This document shows, in pieces, positions 16,408 to 22,820 of a stretch of DNA of 31,012 nt (the first letter of the stretch is position 1; every line of letters begins with the position of its first letter). The position numbers were made by a program, and so were the translations under genes. The stretch lies in IMG/VR virus record IMGVR_UViG_3300011997_000009, positions 1 through 31,012 of that record; one strand, 5' to 3'. The stretch comes from a virus. Under the pieces are notes generated by a model that did no database searches, was not told the DNA's origin, and worked only from the letters and a program-made list of their open reading frames with translations.

Positions 16408-16712
16408 GCGGTTGGTGTCGATGGCTCTGAGGGTGCGGAGGTGTCTCGCGAAGGAAGTGAAGGGCTCGGCAAAAGAGGCGCCGTGGGCTCGGGCATCTTC
16501 GAGGGCACAGGAAATTTCTTGAGGAAGCTCGCGGCGTAAACGCCGGCGAGCATCACCATCGAGATCGCAATTTGCTTCGGCGTGACGCTCGGGACATTGG
16601 TGACGAGCTGCGCGGCGGTGTTGCCGCCCATGACCGCGAGATAAGCGTCCGAAGCGCCCTCGATGATCTGTGCGGCCAGCTCTGCGGCCCACGCTGAGAA
16701 ACGGGCTTTCAT
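16404..16712 (-). CDS. Putative holin-like membrane protein
   Basis: 102 aa from the ATG at 16712, which overlaps the stop of the gene before it (ATGA). The N-terminal 45 residues are helical (AWAAELAAQIIEGASDAYLA). One hydrophobic helix follows near residues 48-66 (QIAISMVMLAGVYAASFLKK), and the tail is Pro/Ser-rich. Size, a single clear transmembrane helix and location ahead of a lipoprotein and a coiled-coil membrane protein suggest a holin or related lysis factor. No endolysin is recognised next to it. Confidence 0.5.
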   Translation of the reverse strand: MKARFSAWAAELAAQIIEGASDAYLAVMGGNTAAQLVTNVPSVTPKQIAISMVMLAGVYAASFLKKFPVPSKMPEPTAPLLPSPSLPSRDTSAPSEPSTPTA

Positions 16713-17218
16713 AGCAACCGGCCTCCTGGTTTCAGGACAGGCGCCTGGTTGCCGTCGGTGAGTTGTTCCTGCTGCGCGGGCTTCTTCGACCAAGAGACGA
16801 AGCCCTGATAAAGATGATCGATGTTGTGATACGCGCACGCGGCGCGCTTGGTCTTGAAGCGGCCGGCGCGATAGTCAGCGAGCGCGGCGCGATATTTCGC
16901 GCGCTGCTCTTCGGACATTTCGCGTTGATTGCCGAGAGCCTCGGGCGGAAGATCGGGGAAGCGCAGCGTCTGCGCGTCGCCGCTCGCAACGTCGTCGAAC
17001 GACGGCAGCGGGTTTAGGTTGTGATCAACCGGGCCGCGGCACTTTTGCACGAACTCCGACAGATCGGCGCGGACGAAGACGACGCCTTCCGAAGTCTGAA
17101 AATGAAACGCGACCTGCTGATTTTCCTTGGTGACCTCGATCGCATAGGCGGTGTAACGCGCTCGGTAGGAAACGACGTTCCGATGGGAACTGGCTCGACT
17201 TTGTTGTGCGCTCGGCAT
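16709..17218 (-). CDS. Hypothetical protein, first gene of the late operon
   Basis: 169 aa, not recognised. The N-terminal half contains AYAIEVTKENQQVAFHFQTS and EGVVFVRADLSEFVQKCRG, suggesting a small beta-rich domain. The C-terminal half has a charged helical segment (EMSEEQRAKYRAALADYRAG) followed by KTKRAACAYHNIDHLYQGFV, which could be a helix-turn-helix. It is the first leftward gene after the hairpin at 17292-17316, so its promoter should lie in 17219-17291. Its start codon falls inside a short stem-loop. Confidence 0.6.
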   Translation of the reverse strand: MPSAQQSRASSHRNVVSYRARYTAYAIEVTKENQQVAFHFQTSEGVVFVRADLSEFVQKCRGPVDHNLNPLPSFDDVASGDAQTLRFPDLPPEALGNQREMSEEQRAKYRAALADYRAGRFKTKRAACAYHNIDHLYQGFVSWSKKPAQQEQLTDGNQAPVLKPGGRLL

Positions 17219-17228
17219 TTCGATGCCG
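17213..17228. promoter_or_regulatory. Stem-loop over the first late start codon
   Basis: A six-bp perfect stem (CGGCAT / ATGCCG) encloses a four-base loop and includes the ATG of the leftward gene at 17218. On the mRNA the start codon would be paired. This could dampen translation until ribosomes or a factor open it. Only the sequence symmetry is seen. Confidence 0.35.
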
Positions 17229-17291
17229 GCGACAATATAGGGTTAGTCCAAGCGCGTCTTGGTCACGGTCCGCCCTATCCGCCCCATCCGC

Positions 17292-17316
17292 AAAGTTTCA
17301 CGGAGCGTGAAACTTT
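17292..17316 (-). terminator. Hairpin ending the lysogeny operon
   Basis: AAAGTTTCACG and CGTGAAACTTT form a perfect 11-bp stem with a 3-base loop just after the stop of the Cys-rich gene at 17324. The arms carry AAA/TTT at the base, giving a short U-tract on either strand. It separates the repressor operon from the late operon, so a (possibly bidirectional) terminator is the simplest reading. Confidence 0.65.
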
Positions 17317-17323
17317 AGCGGGA

Positions 17324-17563
17324 TCAACTCACAGCGATGACCAAGCACCGACAGTACGGTTTACACCTACAGTCGGCGGGAGGAACCATCGGCGTTTCTT
17401 CGATCAAATATTCATCGTGCGTCAGCGCTAAACACGCGCTGCACTCATCGGCGTTTCCGCTACCGATCACGCGCACCGTCGAAATGCCCGCACTCTTCAT
17501 CTCGATCAAGCGGCCGGCGATAAGCTCCGCGAGTTCCCGATTTGCCTTCAGCTTTTTCGGCAT
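17324..17563 (-). CDS. Small Cys-rich protein of the lysogeny operon
   Basis: 79 aa from the ATG at 17563 (MPKKLKANRELAELIAGRL); a longer form from 17617 would add a basic leader but overlaps the upstream gene more. The C-terminal half has a Cys pattern, DECSACLAL then ADCRCKPYCRC. This resembles the 'C..C...P.H..CrC' metal-binding segment of MuF-type and related phage proteins. The N-terminal helix is basic. It is likely a zinc-binding protein co-expressed with the repressor. Function is unknown; a lysogenic-conversion or exclusion role is a guess from operon position. Confidence 0.55.
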   Translation of the reverse strand: MPKKLKANRELAELIAGRLIEMKSAGISTVRVIGSGNADECSACLALTHDEYLIEETPMVPPADCRCKPYCRCLVIAVS

Positions 17564-17982
17564 ACGCCTTCGACGATATCGCCAAGCGCCCACCAGAAAA
17601 GAGCGGAGAACGCGCATCCTATACCGATCTGAAAATAAATTCCGCCCGCTCCCAAAAGTGAAGCGATGATCAAACCGACGGTGGATAGTATGCCGAGAAT
17701 GGCAGCGAAATGGCAGAAGCTCGCGGAGAGTGGCTTCTTCGAATGATGAACCATAGGTTCTGTCACGTCCTTAGATAAAGATAATGGCTGTTGAGCCGAA
17801 GGGCCGGAGACTCGCAGATCCTTCAGAATATCTTCGGGTGGCGCAGAAGTTTTGGCGGATGTATCGGAAGCACTTTTAGCCCATTTATTGATCTCCGCCT
17901 GCTGTTCGGAAGTAAGTTTCGGCCATTGTTCGGCCCGATCTTTAAAGGTGAGCATTTGCCACCATTGCACAGTGTCCATCAT
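17548..17982 (-). CDS. Membrane protein co-transcribed with the repressor
   Basis: 144 aa, start overlapping the repressor stop. The first 80 residues are soluble and polar (FKDRAEQWPKLTSEQQAEIN). Two adjacent hydrophobic helices follow (FCHFAAILGILSTVGLIIAS and GIYFQIGIGCAFSALFWWAL). Expression with the repressor means it should be made in the lysogen. Two-helix membrane proteins in this position are often superinfection-exclusion or immunity factors. That is general knowledge about prophage layout, not proof here. Confidence 0.6.
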   Translation of the reverse strand: MMDTVQWWQMLTFKDRAEQWPKLTSEQQAEINKWAKSASDTSAKTSAPPEDILKDLRVSGPSAQQPLSLSKDVTEPMVHHSKKPLSASFCHFAAILGILSTVGLIIASLLGAGGIYFQIGIGCAFSALFWWALGDIVEGVCRKS

Positions 17983-18452
17983 GGTTCGGTTTCCGTCGGC
18001 GTGAATTCGTCGAGCGGCAGGGCTTTCTTCAGTTTACGCAAAACAAAATGGTAGGGGACGGCTTCAGCAGCGGCGGCATCCAGCACGCTCTTGATATAGG
18101 CCTCACACTCCTCACGCGAAGACTGATCAGCTTTAGGGGCGTGACGCGGATTAACCATCGGGGAAACCCTGATTGGTCCACCCGGAGTCTTTCCAGCAGG
18201 AGAACTACGTAAATTTACGTAGTCCGCCGCCTCTTCTTGAATAGAACTAGATTCAATCTGTTTTTCCAGCAGTTCAATTCCAGAACGGCGCAAAACTTCC
18301 TCCAAGCGAAGCCGGATGTCGTCAGATCCCGCCACCTTACCGTTTAGAATTTTACTCAACCATTCGGGCGTAATGCGCAGCTGAGCAGCCAGCTGCTGCG
18401 AGTTCAGCTGAAGCGCGTCTTGGGAGCGGCGAAGTTGATCCTTAAGAGTCAT
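17979..18452 (-). CDS. XRE-family phage repressor
   Basis: 157 aa. Residues 1-55 form a lambda-type helix-turn-helix: LRRSQDALQLNSQQLAAQLR, ITPEWLSKILNGKVAGSDDI, RLRLEEVLRRSG. The remainder has no peptidase-like (LexA) catalytic motif; it is a charged linker and a helical C-terminus (ECEAYIKSVLDAAAAEAVPY). It faces the small HTH gene across an operator region with TTGAAC/GTTCAA palindromes, the classical arrangement of Mu c and ner. The protein probably maintains lysogeny by blocking the rightward early promoter. A 20-bp perfect palindrome lies inside the coding sequence at 18206-18225. Confidence 0.8.
   Translation of the reverse strand: MTLKDQLRRSQDALQLNSQQLAAQLRITPEWLSKILNGKVAGSDDIRLRLEEVLRRSGIELLEKQIESSSIQEEAADYVNLRSSPAGKTPGGPIRVSPMVNPRHAPKADQSSREECEAYIKSVLDAAAAEAVPYHFVLRKLKKALPLDEFTPTETEP
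18206..18225. repeat. 20-bp perfect palindrome within the repressor gene
   Basis: ACTACGTAAA followed by its exact reverse complement TTTACGTAGT. It is AT-rich inside a GC-rich gene and encodes a YVNLR stretch. It does not match the TTGAAC operators, so it may bind another protein or arise by chance. Confidence 0.7.
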
Positions 18453-18469
18453 CCGTGACGAAAATGTAA

Positions 18470-18522
18470 ATTGAACTTACTTCAATTTTGTTCTTGAACT
18501 GAGTTGGTTCAAACGTTTGAAC
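18470..18522. promoter_or_regulatory. Divergent operator region with nested TTGAAC palindromes
   Basis: Three symmetric elements lie in the gap between the repressor and the small HTH gene. ATTGAA-5 bp-TTCAAT is at 18470-18486. TTGAAC-7 bp-GTTCAA is at 18494-18512. A perfect 16-bp palindrome, GTTCAAAC/GTTTGAAC, is at 18507-18522. A further GTTC-TT-GAAC is at 18490-18499. Overlapping sites of this kind suit competition between the repressor and a Ner/Cro-like protein. The leftward and rightward promoters should lie here, but no strong -35/-10 pair could be fixed by eye. Confidence 0.75.
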
Positions 18523-18538
18523 TGACATCAAGACCACG

Positions 18539-18727
18539 ATGGCATCACGACTTCAAGCCCAAAAAAAGTTACGAAAGGTCATAAAGCGTAAGCTGATCGA
18601 CCGCGAACTGACGGTTCGCCAACTCGCCTTGAACGTCGGCCACGATGAGGCGACCGTTTCAAAAGCCATCAATCATGGGCGCTATCCGCGCGTCGTGATC
18701 AAGGTAAAGGAGGCCCTCAGTGTCTGA
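18539..18727 (+). CDS. Ner/Cro-like small DNA-binding protein
   Basis: 62 aa, basic. The sequence contains a helix-turn-helix: LTVRQLALNVGHDEATVSKAI, then NHGRYPRVVIKVKEAL. It is the first rightward gene past the operator, the place of Ner in Mu and Cro in lambda. It probably turns down early and repressor transcription during lytic growth. It is shorter than Mu Ner and the match is to the fold rather than the family. The next gene begins eight bases before its stop. Confidence 0.7.
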   Translation: MASRLQAQKKLRKVIKRKLIDRELTVRQLALNVGHDEATVSKAINHGRYPRVVIKVKEALSV

Positions 18728-19001
18728 GGTCGATAAGTTCCAGGAGGCGCGCGAAGCGGGATTCCGCAACGCCATGTGCACGGCCGCGGTCGTGGCGTTC
18801 CGCCACATCGGCGATGTGGATATCAGCGAGCGCGAGTCTGTGCTCGTGACGCTGATCGAGCTGCTGCCGGAGTCCGAAGCAGAACTTGCCGAGGGCGTGC
18901 TCTATCACCTCCGCGAATCCAACAAGAAGCAGCTAAAGCTGCTCGGGATTCTCGATGCTCCGCCGGCTCGGCGCGGGCGCGAACTGAATTTTTCCAGATG
19001 A
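18720..19001 (+). CDS. Hypothetical early protein, 93 aa
   Basis: GTG start overlapping the preceding stop; its own stop overlaps the next start (ATGA). The product is largely helical (FQEAREAGFRNAMCTAAVVA, LVTLIELLPESEAELAEGVL). No family is recognised. The overlaps on both sides and codon use like its neighbours support translation. It belongs to the small regulatory or host-takeover genes that follow ner in Mu-like phages. Confidence 0.65.
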   Translation: MSEVDKFQEAREAGFRNAMCTAAVVAFRHIGDVDISERESVLVTLIELLPESEAELAEGVLYHLRESNKKQLKLLGILDAPPARRGRELNFSR

Positions 19002-19216
19002 GCACCATAATCCAAAATCGAATCCGCGCGCTCCGTGATCGCGCTGTCACCATCGGCCTCAACGAGGAGGAAGAGAAACTCCTGCGCGCCTTGGCCGCCA
19101 TCCCCGCGGAGAGCGCGAGCCGGCTCGATGAGCTGTCCGCAAGCCTCAGCGAACCAATGCGCACACCGGGCGCGCTGGCCGCGTTTTTCAAGAGCTTCGA
19201 CCAGCCCAACGGCTGA
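18998..19216 (+). CDS. Hypothetical early protein, 72 aa
   Basis: ATG overlapping the previous stop. The product starts MSTIIQNRIRALRDRAVTIG and continues as alternating charged helices (LNEEEEKLLRALAAIPAESA), ending in AFFKSFDQPNG. No motif is recognised. An upstream in-frame extension exists but lies inside the preceding gene. The coupling and operon position support it as a real gene. Confidence 0.6.
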   Translation: MSTIIQNRIRALRDRAVTIGLNEEEEKLLRALAAIPAESASRLDELSASLSEPMRTPGALAAFFKSFDQPNG

Positions 19217-19247
19217 GTTGCCCACGGAACACACGGATCACACGGAA

Positions 19248-19469
19248 ATGAAAAGCCCTCTTCAGTCAGTGGTCATTGATGACTTCGTTCTCGACCTCGC
19301 AATCTGCGGATCGGGTCAACCCGTGCGTCGGCCGGTCGTTCACTTCGCTGTCGACGTAGCTACGCGGAGGATGATCGCACTGGGCCAGCATGGCTTTTGC
19401 GTCCCTAGAAATATCGGGGATTTTTCCAAAGCTAGCGCCGGTAAATCACCGTCAGGTGTTTCGCGCTGA
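19248..19469 (+). pseudogene. Stray fragment of a MuA-type transposase catalytic domain
   Basis: 73 aa from the ATG at 19248. Residues 8-46 read VVIDDFVLDLAICGSGQPV then RRPVVHFAVDVATRRMIALG. The complete transposase at 20551-22779 has IVIDDFELDCMC and AMDVATRRKLHWGIG in the same order and similar spacing. So this frame carries the first catalytic-Asp strand and the next strand of an rve fold, then diverges completely (HGFCVPRNIGDFSKASAG). It lacks the second and third catalytic residues and all DNA-binding domains, so it cannot be an active transposase. Its stop overlaps the next start (TGATG), so it may still be translated. It could be a decayed copy or a retained regulatory fragment. Confidence 0.65.
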
Positions 19470-19795
19470 TGCCTGAGCAGCTCCAGTTTCCGTTTGCTTC
19501 GCTGGATTTTCCGGGGCGCTCCTCACTCTACCCGCACGAGATCAGCGCACGCGTGGGCATGTCGGTCGATCAGATCTACGATCTTGTCGACGACGGTTCG
19601 CTCGTCGCGATCAACATCAGCTCGACCGCAAACAAGACCGGGCGCCGCGCGCTGCGCATCCCGATCGAGAGCTACCGCAATTTCATCGTCGCACGCATGA
19701 CCGGCCCGATGCGCTTCGACCTGCTGCGGCACGTACCGAAGGCCTCGCTCCGCGAGCTGGTGCGCGAGATCAGCGATTTTCTCAAAGCCGCCTGA
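19469..19795 (+). CDS. Excisionase/MerR-like DNA-binding protein
   Basis: 108 aa. Residues 20-75 have a winged helix-turn-helix layout: SLYPHEISARVGMSVDQIYD, LVDDGSLVAINISS, then RRALRIPIESYRNFIV, the typical 'r.ri...dl..fi' wing. The rest is a short helical tail. Such proteins bind DNA at phage regulatory or end sites; in a transposable phage it could be a transcription factor or a transposition accessory. The start overlaps the stop of the transposase fragment. Confidence 0.65.
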   Translation: MPEQLQFPFASLDFPGRSSLYPHEISARVGMSVDQIYDLVDDGSLVAINISSTANKTGRRALRIPIESYRNFIVARMTGPMRFDLLRHVPKASLRELVREISDFLKAA

Positions 19796-19819
19796 GCGCG
19801 GGCAACCATCTCACTCTCC

Positions 19820-20533
19820 ATGCCCAAAGGAAAACAATCTCAGCCGACCGCGCTCCTCGTGCTCAGCGATCCCCAAATATGCACTACCGGTGCAAATTTG
19901 AAGAAGCTCCAGAAGGCTGCGATTGCGCAACTGAAGCAAATCCGCCAGCTCGAATCCGAATCAGCACTACGCGCCGTGTTCGTCGGCTTCGCGTTTCACC
20001 GGATCAAGGGCAGTTTGAAGCACGGCCAGTTTCTGCCGTGGATCAAGGCTAATGCCGACAGCACAGGCTACCGCCAGGCGAACTACTACATGCGACTCGC
20101 GATCGCGTTCATCGAGCACGGCCATCTCTCGCGAAAGGAACTTCTCGCACTGCCGGCAAACGCGAAGGGCGTATCGCTTTCCGCAAGCAGTGGACCGCTG
20201 GCCGATTTCATCACCAAGGCTGAAAAATTTGTCGGTGGAAAATCGCTGAACGAACTCCTCGACGAGTATGGCATCAAGGATGCAGGCAAGCTCGGCGGAG
20301 CACGGGCGAAGTCTCCGGCCGAGATCGACGCACCGGCCGACGCCGAGCAGCTCTACCTTTTCGCCCGCGATGAGATCGGCGGCGTGATCCTGCAGGCTGA
20401 GTCACTGCTGCTCAAAGAAAACCGGCTGCAGCACCTCTCCGGACACCCGGAGGAAATCGCGGGCGTCGTGATCAGCCTGCGCGAGCTGGCCGACAAGGTC
20501 GAAGCCGCTGCGAAACCATTTCTGAAAAAGTAA
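19820..20533 (+). CDS. DUF3102-like protein
   Basis: 237 aa. The central part (FHRIKGSLKHGQFLPWIKAN then GYRQANYYMRLAIAF) matches the signature of DUF3102-type proteins: a helix with 'k.gl.hG.f..wl' followed by 'f..r.A..ym.la'. These are found in phages and plasmids beside replication or transposition genes and are thought to bind DNA. The C-terminal part is helical (ADAEQLYLFARDEIGGVILQ). It lies directly upstream of the transposase gene. The role is not established. Confidence 0.6.
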   Translation: MPKGKQSQPTALLVLSDPQICTTGANLKKLQKAAIAQLKQIRQLESESALRAVFVGFAFHRIKGSLKHGQFLPWIKANADSTGYRQANYYMRLAIAFIEHGHLSRKELLALPANAKGVSLSASSGPLADFITKAEKFVGGKSLNELLDEYGIKDAGKLGGARAKSPAEIDAPADAEQLYLFARDEIGGVILQAESLLLKENRLQHLSGHPEEIAGVVISLRELADKVEAAAKPFLKK

Positions 20534-20550
20534 CCCCGCACTTTCGAACC

Positions 20551-22779
20551 ATGAACGCCGCCCTTCTCTTGCAGACCACAGATAACGAGCTTGCACAGCC
20601 TTTGTCGTTCTCGGTGCCGATCGCCGACATGACCGCGTTTTCCGAGTTGCCCGAAGCGAGGCGCACGGAGGTGCAGGTGTATCTGAAGTTGATCGAGCGC
20701 GTGCACGCGCTGCGCGGGCCGGAAGCCAGCCTGGAGCGGGCGGTGCAGACGGTCGCGGCCACGAGCCGGCACATCATGCGGGGATGCTCTCCGGTGAATT
20801 TGCGCCGCAAATACGACGCCTTCTTTTCTCTCGATGAGGATGGCAAGCCGATCGGCTGGCGCGGGCTCGTCGCGCACTTCAAGGCGCCATCGAGCCAACC
20901 GGATGCGTTCAAAAACTACGTCAAAAAAGTCGCGGAGGAAAACCAACGCAGCCAGACGCAAGCTTTCGAATTGATCCGCCAGCAGTGGCGCGATGGTCAT
21001 CCCATCCCCGGTTACGGCACTTGGATTGAACATCACATCCGCATATACCCGATGCGGCCGGTGCCGAAGATCTGCCCGCGTTTATTTTTCCCGACGGGCT
21101 GGAGCATTCGCAACCTGCGCAACATGGCCCCGAACAAGGGCGCGAGAATGCTCGCGCTGCGCGGCACGGCGGCGGCGAAGAAATTCTTCGCGTCGATGAA
21201 GCGCGACCCGTCGGGCCTGCGGCCTTTCGAGATGATCGTGATCGATGACTTCGAACTCGATTGCATGTGCGTCTTCCCCGGTGACACGACGCACAAACCA
21301 CAGATCGGCCGCGTGGCGGGATTGCTGGCGATGGACGTGGCGACGCGCCGAAAGCTTCACTGGGGCATCGGCCAGCGCCTGGAGCGCACCGAAGAACAGC
21401 CCGACGGAACGGTGAAGACGGTGCGGACCGGCATCACCCGCGTCGACGTGCAGCTGCTGCTGCACGGGCTGTTCGCCAAGTATGGGATGCCCGAATACAT
21501 CGTCACGATCCTCTGCGAAAACGCCGCTGCCGCGATTTCTCCTGAGCTGGAGCTGGCGCTGACAACTCTCTTCGAAGGCCGCGTGCGTGTAGAGCGCACC
21601 GGGCTGATCGATCACAAAACGCTTTCAAACGGTTACTGCGAGAAGGGTGGCAAGCCGTGGGAGAAGGGCTGGATCGAAAGCACGTTCAACCTCCTCTGGA
21701 ACAAGCTGGGCAACATGCCCGGCTACAAGGGCAGCAACCAACGGCTCAACGCACCGGGCGACCTCGATGCCAAGATCGCCTACACGAAACTCCTGCTCGG
21801 CCAGGGTGAGCGGGCGCTGAACTTGCCGCCGGAAAAAATCATTCTGCTGCGTCTGCCTTTCCCGTCTCCGCAGGCCGTCGAGCAGGCGTTTGCCTGGGCG
21901 TGCTCAGCGAGCGACTGCAACGATAATCACCGCTATCTCGGTTTCGAACGCGTGACGGAATACGTGATCGAAGAGGGTGCCGACCCGGTGCCGTTCACGG
22001 CGCTGGCGCTGCTCCCGCCCGAGGCGCAGGCGCTCGTGACACCCGTGCCGCGCATGGAGACATCGCTGGAGCGGTTTGGCCGGCTGATGATGAATGTGAC
22101 GATGCACGCGATCCCGCCGTCGGTGCTGGCGCTGATGCTGCTGACGCCGAAGAAGGTCACGTATCGCAACCATGCGGTGACGTTCGTGCACGACCGCGCG
22201 GGCTACAGTTATCTCGACGGCGCGGGCAACGTGCTGCGCGACGTACAGGACGGCACGGAGTTTCTCGGGTACGTCGATCTAAAAGCCCCGGAGCAATTGC
22301 ACCTCGCCACGCTCAAAGGTGCCTTCGTGGGCACGCTCACGCGCCTTGGCGGGCACAAGGGCATGATCGACATCCGCAACAAGGCGGCGCTGAAGGAAGG
22401 CGCGGCACTGCAGGCCACCGTCTTCAATCGCGAGCTAGCAACTGTGCGCGAGCGCCACGCCGACCAGGACGCGCAGCTAGCGCAGGACCGCGCGCACAAC
22501 GCAGCACTCGTCGAGCAGCACAAGATCGAGACCGGCGGCATGAGCGCCGCCGAGAAGATCGCGGCGGCGGCCGGCGAGAACGCGGCGCGAAAGTACGAAG
22601 AGGACAAACGCGCCGCGAAGGCCGCGCGTCCAGTGCCTGCGCAAGTGGCCGGCAAGGGCCTTGCCGACCTGTTGCACGATGAAGGCACGCCAGCACCGGC
22701 CACGATCACCGCGCACAACGCCGTCGAGCGCGAAGAGGGCTCCGACGACACGCCAGGCACGCTCTCTGACATCACCTGA
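20551..22779 (+). CDS. MuA-type DDE transposase
   Basis: 742 aa, close to MuA's 663 plus insertions. Residues 25-200 contain helical DNA-binding regions (FSELPEARRTEVQVYLKLIE, AVQTVAATSRHIMRG). The rve-type catalytic core runs from about 225 to 390: MIVIDDFELD (D232/D233), LLAMDVATRRKLHWG, YIVTILCENAAAA (E323) and WEKGWIESTFNLLWNKLG (E376). The second catalytic position is Glu in a C-E-N context, where MuA has Asp in I-D-N. The C-terminal part has a beta-barrel-like region (VTYRNHAVTFVHDRAGYSYL) and an Ala/Glu/Arg-rich tail that would contact the MuB-like partner. The ATPase gene follows 41 bp later. It would catalyse replicative transposition. Confidence 0.9.
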   Translation: MNAALLLQTTDNELAQPLSFSVPIADMTAFSELPEARRTEVQVYLKLIERVHALRGPEASLERAVQTVAATSRHIMRGCSPVNLRRKYDAFFSLDEDGKPIGWRGLVAHFKAPSSQPDAFKNYVKKVAEENQRSQTQAFELIRQQWRDGHPIPGYGTWIEHHIRIYPMRPVPKICPRLFFPTGWSIRNLRNMAPNKGARMLALRGTAAAKKFFASMKRDPSGLRPFEMIVIDDFELDCMCVFPGDTTHKPQIGRVAGLLAMDVATRRKLHWGIGQRLERTEEQPDGTVKTVRTGITRVDVQLLLHGLFAKYGMPEYIVTILCENAAAAISPELELALTTLFEGRVRVERTGLIDHKTLSNGYCEKGGKPWEKGWIESTFNLLWNKLGNMPGYKGSNQRLNAPGDLDAKIAYTKLLLGQGERALNLPPEKIILLRLPFPSPQAVEQAFAWACSASDCNDNHRYLGFERVTEYVIEEGADPVPFTALALLPPEAQALVTPVPRMETSLERFGRLMMNVTMHAIPPSVLALMLLTPKKVTYRNHAVTFVHDRAGYSYLDGAGNVLRDVQDGTEFLGYVDLKAPEQLHLATLKGAFVGTLTRLGGHKGMIDIRNKAALKEGAALQATVFNRELATVRERHADQDAQLAQDRAHNAALVEQHKIETGGMSAAEKIAAAAGENAARKYEEDKRAAKAARPVPAQVAGKGLADLLHDEGTPAPATITAHNAVEREEGSDDTPGTLSDIT

Positions 22780-22820
22780 TTTTCTGTTTCGCACCTCAAC
22801 CTTCAACCCAACGATTCAAC

